Shown: one piece after another, positions 6,748 to 13,538 of the stretch
Layout of the letters: each line of letters starts with the position of its first letter
How positions within the stretch are numbered: position 1 is the stretch's first letter
DNA from: Adhaeribacter sp.
Lineage (GTDB): Bacteria > Bacteroidota > Bacteroidia > Cytophagales > Hymenobacteraceae
Assembly: GCA_028288395.1 (NCBI GenBank)
Contig: JAQBNV010000519.1
Location: 1-13,538 of the forward strand
DNA: 13,538 nucleotides
Direction: 5' to 3'
The notes under the pieces: generated by a model
What the model saw: only the letters and a program-made list of their open reading frames with translations
Told to the model about the DNA's origin: nothing
Databases searched by the model: none
Translations under genes and position numbers: made by a program

Positions 6748-7212
6748 CCCTATCGGCTAAACTTGGGAAGGAGCTAACTCAAATATTTATAACTGAGAAT
6801 ATTAGTATTGAAGAAGACCTTAGCCGCCCCGCAATCGGGCCATTAGCTTACTGCTACGCTAGCAAATTCGAGTTCGAATGCAACAGGTAAAAGGTTACTG
6901 ACGAATCTAAGTCCAGGCAGGTGTATTTGATGACTTATTCACTGCCCGAATAAGGAGAAAGCTTGCTAATTGGTAAACGATATCGACTATGTTGAATAGA
7001 TATTATAGCAGATTGCTTTGATAATGAGTATGCGGTTTGTAAAACCCGGCGGGTTTATGCCTGTTGTTACGCCGTCTTCATCTATTCAATTTAGTATTAT
7101 ATTAAAAAGCCAGACGCAAAACCAGACCAACTCTAATAGGCAACTGTTGTAAGGTTAGTTGTTGGTTTTAAAGCAAACCGCATTTTACGTGCGAAGTCCT
7201 TTTGTTTATTCC
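6748..7212. other. Gene-free region with nested inverted repeats
   Basis: No credible gene lies between the sigma factor and aroE. The region carries an imperfect long inverted repeat, 7030-7046 against 7164-7183 (ATGCGGTTTG and TAAAACC shared, with a 3-base insertion in the right arm). It also has a second repeat, TTGAATAGAT (6992-7001) against ATCTATTCAA (7080-7089), and a short hairpin AAACCC/GGGTTT (7042-7056). The last could be a weak terminator of aroE on the minus strand. A small palindrome ATTCGA/TCGAAT lies at 6866-6879. No target-site duplication was found around the long repeat. Confidence 0.6.
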
Positions 7213-7947
7213 TTAACTATTCCAGATGTCCCAGGCTACTTCGGCCTGCCGGACCAGCATTTCATGACCGTTTTTAATTTTTGCTCCTGCTTCGCGGCCT
7301 TTTCTTAAAAATAAAGTTTCGGCAGGGTTGTAAACCAAATCGTATAAATAATGCCTTTCCGAAAGTGCTTCGTACGGAATAGGCGGACAAGACGCGACGT
7401 TGGGGTAAGTGCCCAGGGGCGTAGCATTTACCAGTAAGGAACACGCCTGTATCACCGCGGGCGTAAGCGCCTCATAATCAAGTTGGCCGGGCTGCGGCCG
7501 CCGCGATACAATTTGGTAAGGAATATTTAGCGAATCGAGGGCAGCCAGCACGGCTTTAGCCGCTCCCCCGGTACCCAATACCAATGCCTGCGCATCGGCA
7601 TTAACCGGATAAAAGTTTAGCAAAGACTGCCTGAACCCCTGGTAATCTGAATTATAACCTGTGGTTTTGCCATTTTCTACTTTAATAACATTTACCGCCC
7701 CTATTTTTCGGGCCTCCGTTTCCACCGCGTCCAGGTAAGGCATTACCTTCTCTTTATGAGGCACCGTTACGTTTAACCCGTGCAGATCCGGGATAGATTT
7801 TACCAGGGCTGGGAAAGCGCTTAGCTCCGGCAGCTCGTAAAGTTTATAGGTACAATCAATTATTTGCTCGGCCGTAAACTTCTCGTTAAAATATTTCTCC
7901 GAAAAAGAATGGGTTAAAGGATAACCAATCAGGCCGTATGCTTTCAT
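7213..7947 (-). CDS. aroE: Shikimate dehydrogenase
   Basis: Catalyses the NADPH-dependent reduction of 3-dehydroshikimate to shikimate in the pathway to aromatic amino acids; cytoplasmic. From the ATG at 7947 the protein has 244 residues, short compared with the E. coli enzyme but with all core motifs: substrate-binding GYPLTHSFS (8-16), NVTVPHKE with catalytic Lys65, YNSDYQGF with catalytic Asp101, the nucleotide-binding loop GTGGAAKA (125-132), and NATPLG. A TTG two codons earlier (7953) is possible but less likely, because the ATG gives the standard start MKAYGLIGYPL. It lies 39 bases behind the DedA-family gene and is probably cotranscribed with it. The 3' side runs into the repeat-rich gene-free region. 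Confidence 0.96.
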   Translation of the reverse strand: MKAYGLIGYPLTHSFSEKYFNEKFTAEQIIDCTYKLYELPELSAFPALVKSIPDLHGLNVTVPHKEKVMPYLDAVETEARKIGAVNVIKVENGKTTGYNSDYQGFRQSLLNFYPVNADAQALVLGTGGAAKAVLAALDSLNIPYQIVSRRPQPGQLDYEALTPAVIQACSLLVNATPLGTYPNVASCPPIPYEALSERHYLYDLVYNPAETLFLRKGREAGAKIKNGHEMLVRQAEVAWDIWNS

Positions 7948-7986
7948 GCTCAAATGCGAATTTTGTTAAGGATGCGTTTTGACTAA

Positions 7987-8664
7987 TCAGGCCTGGCTTT
8001 TAGACCCAAATTTGTGTTTCGCAAACTCGTACAGGGGCGGCAACATAGATATAAAAATAATGGCAAATATTACCAGGGTAAAATTCTTTTTCACGGCCGG
8101 AATATTACCAAAAAAGTACCCGGCACTGACAAATAAGGCTACCCAAACAAAGCCCCCAATTAGGTTGTAAGAGATAAACTTACTGTACTTCATGGTTCCT
8201 ACGCCCGCTATAAATGGGGCAAACGTGCGGATAATGGGTATAAAACGGGCAAAAATAATGGTTTTGGCGCCGTGTTTCTCATAAAAATTTTGAGTTTTGA
8301 GCAGGTGTTCTTTTTTCAGGAACCGGTAATCGCGTCGGAAAACTTTAGGGCCAATGTAATCCCCAATGTAATAATTTAACGTATCGCCCAGAAAAGCCGC
8401 AATAAATAACAGCCCGATGAGGTAAAACACATTAAAAGGCGCCGGCATCAGTTCGCCGTTTTGGGCGATGTAAGGAGCGGCAAAAGCGCCGGCGGCAAAT
8501 AAGAGCGAATCGCCAGGCAGGAAAGGCATCACCACTACCCCTGTCTCCACAAAAATAATCAGGAATAAAATTAGGTACGCCCATACGCCGTAATCGGTTA
8601 TTATCTGGGAAAGATGCACGTCCAGGTGCAGGAAAAAATCAATAAAATCGCGCAACAACTCCAT
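7987..8664 (-). CDS. DedA-family (SNARE-associated) membrane protein
   Basis: A polytopic inner-membrane protein of 225 residues. Family members are proton-dependent transporters or flippases, some shown to recycle undecaprenyl phosphate or phosphatidylethanolamine. Seen here: several hydrophobic helices (about 27-47, 80-97, 145-180, 190-210), the conserved acidic residue in FVETG (Glu40), the signature FLPGDSLLFAAGA, and the second motif FARFIPIIRTFAPFIAG, whose arginines are typical of functional members. The tail is basic (KHKFGSKSQA). The gene lies between comA and aroE with short gaps (70 and 39 bases), so these genes may form one transcription unit. The exact substrate cannot be told from sequence. 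Confidence 0.92.
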   Translation of the reverse strand: MELLRDFIDFFLHLDVHLSQIITDYGVWAYLILFLIIFVETGVVVMPFLPGDSLLFAAGAFAAPYIAQNGELMPAPFNVFYLIGLLFIAAFLGDTLNYYIGDYIGPKVFRRDYRFLKKEHLLKTQNFYEKHGAKTIIFARFIPIIRTFAPFIAGVGTMKYSKFISYNLIGGFVWVALFVSAGYFFGNIPAVKKNFTLVIFAIIFISMLPPLYEFAKHKFGSKSQA

Positions 8665-8734
8665 AAAACCGATTAAAGAATGACTATTATCTAAAAATTA
8701 AATTCTGTCGCCTGCCAGGCATCGCGATCCGAAA

Positions 8735-9508
8735 TTACAGAACCTCGCTGAGGTTTATAAAATGTAAAAAAGTATCGCCGCGTAATCCCAGCCGGATGGT
8801 TTCCAGGGGTACTACTTCGGAAGGAGAAATATTACCCAGGTTTACGTTAGCGCCTAATAATTTCACAAACCAAACCTGCTGTTCTTTCTGTGGCGCTTCC
8901 CAAATGATTTTCTCAAATGGAATTTTCGTTAATATTTCTTCCACCAAACCACTTCTTACCTCACCGGTAGAACGGAATAAACCCACGTTTCCGCCCTCTC
9001 TGGCCTCGCCTATCACTTTCCAGGCACCAGCATCCAGTTCAGCCTGCATCAGGCTAATCCATTTATAAGGCGGAATAATTTTCTGGTCATCTTTAGAACC
9101 AACCTCTGAAAGGACCGTTACCTGCGTAGCCAGGGTGCTGATGTAATTGCACTTCTCTTCGTGGGGCAGCTCAATGGAGCCATCCGATACCTCAGCGTAT
9201 TCCAGGTGATATTTGTCGAGCAAGCGCCGGTATTCATCAAAACTGTTGCGGATAATAAAGGCCTCAAATAAAGTACCTCCAAAGTAAACCGGAATACCGG
9301 CTGCCTTGTAAACATCTAACTTACCCTGTAAATTAGGTACTACGTAAGAGGTAGACCAGCCCAGTTTTACAATATCTACGTACTCGCCGGCTACTTCTAT
9401 AAAATCTTCTACCTCCCGGATGCTCAGGCCTTTATCCATGGCCATGGTATATCCTTTTTCCCGCGGTTTGGGATCCCGCTCGGGCAAATGGTTCAGGGTA
9501 TAATTCAT
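8735..9508 (-). CDS. comA: Phosphosulfolactate synthase (ComA family)
   Basis: ComA enzymes add sulfite to phosphoenolpyruvate to make (2R)-phospho-3-sulfolactate. This is the first step of coenzyme M synthesis in methanogens and of sulfolactate formation in some bacteria. The 257-residue length fits the family. Recognisable segments are KPREKGYTMAMDKGL (14-28), VDIVKLGWSTS (44-54), IPVYFGGTLFE (72-82), EYAEVSDGSIELP (103-115), VLSEVGSKD (132-140), EAREGGNVGLFRS (in the 168-181 region) and IIWEAPQKEQQVWF. It is predicted to form a TIM-like barrel in the cytoplasm. Bacteroidota do not make coenzyme M, so the product probably feeds sulfolactate or sulfonate-lipid metabolism, but the neighbours give no direct support. 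The ATG at 9508 is well placed. The last codons form a small hairpin (AACCTC/GAGGTT). Confidence 0.92.
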   Translation of the reverse strand: MNYTLNHLPERDPKPREKGYTMAMDKGLSIREVEDFIEVAGEYVDIVKLGWSTSYVVPNLQGKLDVYKAAGIPVYFGGTLFEAFIIRNSFDEYRRLLDKYHLEYAEVSDGSIELPHEEKCNYISTLATQVTVLSEVGSKDDQKIIPPYKWISLMQAELDAGAWKVIGEAREGGNVGLFRSTGEVRSGLVEEILTKIPFEKIIWEAPQKEQQVWFVKLLGANVNLGNISPSEVVPLETIRLGLRGDTFLHFINLSEVL

Positions 9509-9536
9509 TAAGGTTTATTTTAAATTAACTTATGTC

Positions 9537-9556
9537 GAATGGTTGAATGGTTGAAT
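9537..9556. repeat. Short tandem repeat, GGTTGAAT unit
   Basis: Two and a half copies of an 8-base unit (GAAT, GGTTGAAT, GGTTGAAT) lie in the gap between comA and the TPR gene. The rest of this 154-bp gap is AT-rich and contains no convincing promoter or terminator. Confidence 0.7.
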
Positions 9557-9662
9557 GCTTAAATCTTAAATAATTAAAATAATAAATCTCCCAGATACTT
9601 GGAAAAGCTCTTTCCCGAACCTTTCCTGATAAAAATATAAAGCCTTATTACCCGCATGACCA

Positions 9663-11060
9663 TTATTTCCGGTACTGTTCAATCAGGCGTGCTAATGCTT
9701 TCTGAGATTCCAGTTCAGGAAAATACTCATAGAGCGGGTAATGCTTATCAAAGTCTAAAATTAATGCATTTTCGAGAAAATTATAAGCTTCCTTGTAATT
9801 TCCTGCCGAGAGCAGGTAAGCACACATCCGATAATACAGTTCTGCTTCCTCCGGCTGAATCTCGATGGCATTCTCCATAAGTTCGATTGCGCCCGCGTAA
9901 TTGCCCTGCTCGTAAAGTAAAATAGACCAGTTCAGCCAAATATCTTTATTAGCAGGAGCCAGTTCGCTGGCCTTTTCGTACGCTTCCACGCTGGATACAA
10001 TATGTCCCACGTTATACTCCGCCGCTGCCAGGGCCAGCCAGTAATCAGCACTGTCGGGGTAAATGGTGGTGGCTTTCCGGAAGAAATGCACTGCCTCAAA
10101 CCACTTGGACTGGGCATTGAGAATTACCCCGATGCCAAACCAGGCTTCATCCATATCGGGATCCAGATCGATGGATTTCTGGTAATATTTCCGGGCCTGG
10201 TCCCACTGCTGCAGCTTCTCGTAACACTCGCCAATATTACAATAAATATCGCCCGAGGGCACATCGTGTGCCATAGCCTGGTTAAAGTGATCAATGGCTT
10301 TGGCGAAATCGCCGAGTTGCACGTACGTGTTGGCCAGCTGCAGATAACCATTCGCAAAATCGGCTTTAATGATAATGCTGTATTCAAAAGCGCTCAGCGC
10401 CTTCTCGTACAACTCCAGCCGGAACTGCACCATGCCCAGGTTATACCACGCTGTGTGAGAATAGGGGTCGGCATCGATAAACTCCTGAAAAAAAGGCAGG
10501 CTGTTTTCCAGGTTACCGGTAATATCCAGGCAATACAGGATCTCCTGCATACACAATTCGTTTTCAGGGTTTACCTGCAGGCATTGCTTGTAATATTTTA
10601 CCGCCGCTTTAAACTTGCCCCAACTCTGGTACGTCAGCCCGATATTAAAATAAATATCATCGCGCTCAGTGGTGACAGCAGCGGCCTTTTTAAAGAACTC
10701 AATGGCCGTATTGTATTCGCCTTTCTGAGTATAAATAACCCCACGGGTTACCAGAATATCGGCATTATCCGGATCTACTAAGGCTACCTCTTCAATCAGT
10801 TGCAGCGCTTCTTCAAACTTTCCTGCCATGGCCAGCAACTGCGATTTATCAATCAGCAGTTCTGTAGAAAAGGGGTACTGGGCCAAAGCGGCATTACAGG
10901 CCGTCAAAGCCTGGGTATAATTTAAATTGTTTGTATAATGATCAATAATTAATTCAAATTCAGATAAATCAAAAAATACGGTATTGTTTTCTTTCACCAT
11001 ATTTTCGAATTTATGTATCAAATCCAACTCCTCATTTCTATCTTCAAAATGTTCATCCAT
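9663..11060 (-). CDS. TPR-repeat scaffold protein
   Basis: A 465-residue protein made almost entirely of tetratricopeptide repeats, about 12 units of 34 residues from roughly residue 50 to 445. They show the usual pattern of small residues, aromatic positions and Pro at the turn (for example FKAAVKYYKQCLQVNPEN and WDQARKYYQKSIDLDPD). The repeats form a superhelical surface for protein-protein contacts. There is no signal peptide, membrane helix or catalytic domain, so it is likely cytoplasmic. The N-terminal 45 residues are acidic and not repeat-like. It follows the reductase gene by 67 bases but has its own strong promoter there. The partner protein is unknown; it lies between comA and the polysaccharide genes and may belong functionally to either. 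Confidence 0.93.
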   Translation of the reverse strand: MDEHFEDRNEELDLIHKFENMVKENNTVFFDLSEFELIIDHYTNNLNYTQALTACNAALAQYPFSTELLIDKSQLLAMAGKFEEALQLIEEVALVDPDNADILVTRGVIYTQKGEYNTAIEFFKKAAAVTTERDDIYFNIGLTYQSWGKFKAAVKYYKQCLQVNPENELCMQEILYCLDITGNLENSLPFFQEFIDADPYSHTAWYNLGMVQFRLELYEKALSAFEYSIIIKADFANGYLQLANTYVQLGDFAKAIDHFNQAMAHDVPSGDIYCNIGECYEKLQQWDQARKYYQKSIDLDPDMDEAWFGIGVILNAQSKWFEAVHFFRKATTIYPDSADYWLALAAAEYNVGHIVSSVEAYEKASELAPANKDIWLNWSILLYEQGNYAGAIELMENAIEIQPEEAELYYRMCAYLLSAGNYKEAYNFLENALILDFDKHYPLYEYFPELESQKALARLIEQYRK

Positions 11061-11083
11061 CTATTGGGTTCTCCTATCTGCTG

Positions 11084-11114
11084 CAAAAATACAGCTCCTT
11101 TTTCTAACAACAAT
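11084..11114 (-). promoter_or_regulatory. Bacteroidota-type promoter of the TPR gene
   Basis: On the minus strand the -7 box TATTTTTG (11091-11084) matches TAnnTTTG exactly. A -33 box ATTG (11114-11111) lies 19 bases upstream, the preferred spacing. It ends 23 bases before the ATG at 11060, giving a short leader. Confidence 0.75.
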
Positions 11115-11127
11115 AATAACTTTTAAC

Positions 11128-12114
11128 CTACGTCTGCTGGTCCTGGTGCATCTGTTTCAGTTCCCGGCCGCACCAAGTAATGGTATGCTCTAAAGAATTA
11201 AACTCAAAATTGAGCCAGGTTTTAATTTTGTTGTTGCTGTACCGATGATTCTTTTTAGCAATGCGGGCCGTTTCTTTCGTTATTAAAGGTCTTTTACTAG
11301 TAAAAAATGATCGTACAGCTTCGGCCCGCCATAATATTTCGGTTAAGAAGCCGGGAACCTGAACCGAAGGGGCTTTTTTTTGCAGTTCCCGGGCCACTGT
11401 TGTAAAGAATGTCTCGTACGAAAGCAAACCGGCATTCAAAATAAAGCGTTCTCCGGTAATATCGGCCTGCATCAGCGCGGTCATTGCTTTTATAACATCC
11501 CGGACATCCACAAAATTAGCGCTGCCCCTGGTATAAAACGGACGTTCCTGGAATACGTATTTAAACAACTGGGTGCTGCTCCGGCTCCAATCCACGGCAG
11601 GCCCCAGCACCACTGATGGATTAACAATTATCGCCTGCAATCCTTCCGAAATACCCCGCCATACTTCCAGTTCGCCGAAATATTTAGAGCTGGCATAAAC
11701 CGAATGCACTTCATTGGCATCCCACTTGGTTTCTTCGGTGAGCGTTTGTTTTTCTTTTTCGTGCCCAATGGCTGCAATAGAACTTACATGGCATAATTTA
11801 ATACCGGGTTTCTCCAGGCAGGCATCCACGATATTGGCGGTACCGGTAACATTTATCTCTTTTAATAAAGCAGCATCCTGGGGCGCATACGACACTAAAC
11901 CGGCACAATGGTAAACTTGCGAAACATCCTGCAGGGCTTCACGCAGCAAAGCGGTATCCAATATATCGCCCTTAATCCATTTTATCTGGCTTTCGTGCTT
12001 TATTTCGGCAGGAATCTCTTGCCGGTACAACACCTTTAGCGAGGCCCCGTCGGCCAGTAACTGCCGGATCAGAAAGCTGCCAATCAGGCCAGTACCCCCG
12101 GTTACTAAAATCAT
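11128..12114 (-). CDS. NAD(P)-dependent epimerase/reductase (extended SDR)
   Basis: A 328-residue extended short-chain dehydrogenase, closest in appearance to the dihydroflavonol-reductase or sugar-epimerase groups. The Rossmann motif GGTGLIGS (6-13) starts the protein, and the catalytic YASSK pair (Tyr140, Lys144) with the upstream HVSSIAAIG (Ser about 111-112) completes the active site. Reading could begin further upstream (12234), but those 40 residues would overlap the phosphatase gene in another frame and precede the standard MILVTGGTG start, so the ATG at 12114 is chosen. It lies 19 bases after the phosphatase gene, so it is probably the third gene of the polysaccharide operon. The substrate is likely a nucleotide sugar or a related carbonyl compound; this cannot be fixed from sequence. 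Confidence 0.9.
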   Translation of the reverse strand: MILVTGGTGLIGSFLIRQLLADGASLKVLYRQEIPAEIKHESQIKWIKGDILDTALLREALQDVSQVYHCAGLVSYAPQDAALLKEINVTGTANIVDACLEKPGIKLCHVSSIAAIGHEKEKQTLTEETKWDANEVHSVYASSKYFGELEVWRGISEGLQAIIVNPSVVLGPAVDWSRSSTQLFKYVFQERPFYTRGSANFVDVRDVIKAMTALMQADITGERFILNAGLLSYETFFTTVARELQKKAPSVQVPGFLTEILWRAEAVRSFFTSKRPLITKETARIAKKNHRYSNNKIKTWLNFEFNSLEHTITWCGRELKQMHQDQQT

Positions 12115-12133
12115 CGGCAGGAAGTTTTTATAA

Positions 12134-12877
12134 TTATAATTGCGGGTTGCGTAAAGGTAAAGCCAGCGCTTTTTTAAAATACGGACTGGCAGCGGCTTTG
12201 GGTAAAATATCCAGGTGCCGGATGTGGTGGGCATCGGTACCTATAAAATGAACCAGTTTTAAATCTATCAATTTTTCGGCTACCTTTTTAGCGGCCTGGG
12301 AGTAATAGCCCGAAAGCGCATTAATATTTATTTGAAAGAGGGTACCGGTGTCCTGCATTTCCAATAATGCATCAAAACGGTTGTATAAATAACTATAGCG
12401 CTCGGGATGCGCCAACACAGGCGTATAGCCGGCGGCTTTTAATGCGAAAATAATTTCTTTAAAATTTAAGGGTTCGTTGATAAAAGAAGTTTCGATGAGC
12501 ACATAATTATCGCCAAAACTTAACAAAGGCTCTTCGTTCTGAATTTTACCCAGAAACCACTCGTCGAGGTAATATTCGGCGGCACAATCCAGCTTCATTT
12601 CCCAACCTCTTTCTTTTACGGCGGTTTGCACCAACGCCAGCTGTTCGCGGATGCCGGCGGGCGTATTGCGGTAAAAGTCGCCCATTATATGAGGGGTTAA
12701 AATTAATTTCCGGTACCCGAGTTCGCTTAAAGCCGCAATCATCCCAAGCGATTTTTCCAGGGTATCTGCCCCGTCATCTATGCCGGGCAAAACGTGCGAA
12801 TGCATATCCACGGCCACGGCCGCAAACGGGTGGTCGGCGGTATCTTTCCGGAAAAATTTCTTAAATGTTGTCAGCAT
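12134..12877 (-). CDS. PHP-type tyrosine-protein phosphatase (CpsB/CapC/YwqE family)
   Basis: A metal-dependent phosphatase of 247 residues that removes phosphate from the tyrosine-rich tail of a cognate bacterial tyrosine kinase and so controls capsule or exopolysaccharide production. The PHP metal ligands are visible: DMHSHVLPGIDDGA (24-37, His26 and His28), the TPH motif, the Glu in AAEYYLDEWF, AHPERY, and GTDAHH near the C-terminus. The N-terminal 20 residues are basic and not conserved. The gene starts 7 bases after the kinase gene, its expected partner, which strongly supports the assignment. It is cytoplasmic or membrane-associated through the kinase. Length is normal for the family. 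Confidence 0.93.
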   Translation of the reverse strand: MLTTFKKFFRKDTADHPFAAVAVDMHSHVLPGIDDGADTLEKSLGMIAALSELGYRKLILTPHIMGDFYRNTPAGIREQLALVQTAVKERGWEMKLDCAAEYYLDEWFLGKIQNEEPLLSFGDNYVLIETSFINEPLNFKEIIFALKAAGYTPVLAHPERYSYLYNRFDALLEMQDTGTLFQININALSGYYSQAAKKVAEKLIDLKLVHFIGTDAHHIRHLDILPKAAASPYFKKALALPLRNPQL

Positions 12878-12884
12878 TCCGGTT

Positions 12885-13538
12885 TTACATATAACTTCTT
12901 CTCAGGCGCTTCCAAAAGCTTTCCTTTACCTCATCGTCGTAATAAGAGTTACCGTAGCCGTACTCGTAGCCATACCCGTAGCCATACCCCGCGGCCACAC
13001 CTTTCGCATCGTTCAGAATTACGGTCAGACGGGTAAAATTATTCGTTTTCATAATTTTGTTTATGTTCTTCAGGAAGGACTTCTTCGAATAATCGGCCCG
13101 GACAATATAAATGGGCACATCGACTTTGCGCATAATCAGGATGCCATCGGTTACCAAACCTACCGGAGGCGTATCTACAATTACCACATCGTATAACTGG
13201 TGCAATTCGTCCAGCATTTCATCGAACCGGGCATTTAAAATTAATTCGGAAGGGTTAGGCGGCGTAGGCCCGGCCGAAATAAAATGCAGGTTCGGAATAG
13301 TGGTTTCCTGAATACCTTCCGCCACCGAATGCTTGCCGATCAGGATAGTACTGATCCCGATTACATTTTCGGCCCCGAAAGCCAGGTTTACTTTGGGTTT
13401 ACGCAAATCTAAATCCAAGATAATAACTTTCTGATCCGATAAGGCAATAATCCCTCCTAAGTTTACCGCTACAAACGTTTTGCCCTCTCCGCTAACCGTA
13501 GAGGTAACCGAAATAAGGCGCTTTTTTTTGGTAGAGGA
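12885..13538 (-). CDS. Bacterial tyrosine kinase, C-terminal domain (partial; Wzc/CpsD-like)
   Basis: The window shows the last 217 residues; the gene continues beyond the right edge, where a Wzz-type membrane domain would be expected. The kinase domain is complete enough to identify: Walker A VTSTVSGEGKT (visible residues 11-21), Walker A' VIILDLDLRKPK, and Walker B VVIVDTPPVG. The tail is rich in tyrosine (YGYGYGYEYGYGNSYY), the cluster that is autophosphorylated in this family. A shorter reading starting at 13418 would begin at an internal TTG and lose Walker A, so it is not the true start. It probably sits in the inner membrane and regulates polysaccharide polymerisation and export, with the phosphatase directly downstream reversing the phosphorylation. 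The last codons are Ser-Tyr-Met followed by TAA. Confidence 0.94.
   Translation of the reverse strand, partial: SSTKKKRLISVTSTVSGEGKTFVAVNLGGIIALSDQKVIILDLDLRKPKVNLAFGAENVIGISTILIGKHSVAEGIQETTIPNLHFISAGPTPPNPSELILNARFDEMLDELHQLYDVVIVDTPPVGLVTDGILIMRKVDVPIYIVRADYSKKSFLKNINKIMKTNNFTRLTVILNDAKGVAAGYGYGYGYEYGYGNSYYDDEVKESFWKRLRRSYM

Noticed and set aside
6705-6890. A 61-codon plus-strand reading frame upstream of the sigma gene.
   Set aside because: It overlaps the sigma promoter region, has no ribosome-binding context and no recognisable protein features.
6825-6895. A tRNA-like stretch with a GTTCGAAT motif.
   Set aside because: The motif is part of a short palindrome (6866-6879); no acceptor stem, anticodon arm or correct spacing is present.
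10002-10781. A 259-codon plus-strand reading frame inside the TPR gene.
   Set aside because: It lies antisense to repeat-coding DNA and its protein has no family features.
12115-12234. An N-terminal extension of 40 residues for the reductase.
   Set aside because: It overlaps the end of the phosphatase gene in another frame; the Rossmann motif expected at the N-terminus starts right after the ATG at 12114.
12940-12990. Short repeated GTAGCCATACC-like units, considered as a CRISPR or tandem repeat array.
   Set aside because: They are in-frame codons for the Tyr/Gly tail of the tyrosine kinase, with no spacers.

Overview
The window looks like a chromosomal segment of a Bacteroidota bacterium, probably a Cytophagales/Hymenobacteraceae-type member. 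This is inferred from the gene set, two upstream regions carrying the Bacteroidota -7 promoter motif TAnnTTTG, the lack of clear Shine-Dalgarno sequences, and an ECF sigma factor overlapping an inner-membrane/beta-barrel fusion protein. No database search was possible.

Left end (1-1629) is accessory DNA. On the minus strand, 1-210 is the 5' end (domain I) of a group II intron that runs off the left edge. A stem-loop at 211-271 looks like an integron attC recombination site and sits directly at the intron's 5' splice junction. It is followed 14 bases later by an AT-rich plus-strand gene for a RhuM-Fic fusion protein (286-1314). Six bases after its stop codon lies the 3' end (domains V-VI) of a second group II intron, also on the minus strand (1320 to about 1401). 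The simplest reading is one mobile gene cassette bracketed by two class C-attC type introns, next to the chromosomal uvrB gene. A hairpin at 1503-1554 may be the rest of the cassette's attC, or a terminator.

Middle (1587-6747): uvrB (nucleotide excision repair) on the minus strand ends at a perfect 19-bp hairpin terminator. A 725-bp gene-free stretch with several hairpins follows. Then comes a two-gene minus-strand operon: an ECF sigma factor and an overlapping gene for a protein with a cytoplasmic head, one membrane helix, a long periplasmic linker and a C-terminal barrel-like domain. This operon ends at a classic hairpin plus T-tract at 4183-4209.

Right part (7213-13538), all minus strand: after a 498-bp gene-free stretch with nested inverted repeats come aroE (shikimate pathway), a DedA-family membrane protein, a ComA-type phosphosulfolactate synthase and a 12-repeat TPR protein with its own promoter. 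Upstream of these is a polysaccharide-type operon: the C-terminal part of a bacterial tyrosine kinase (cut by the right edge), a PHP-type tyrosine phosphatase and an NAD(P)-dependent sugar-epimerase-like reductase. Kinase and phosphatase probably form the phosphorylation cycle that controls capsule or exopolysaccharide chain length and export.
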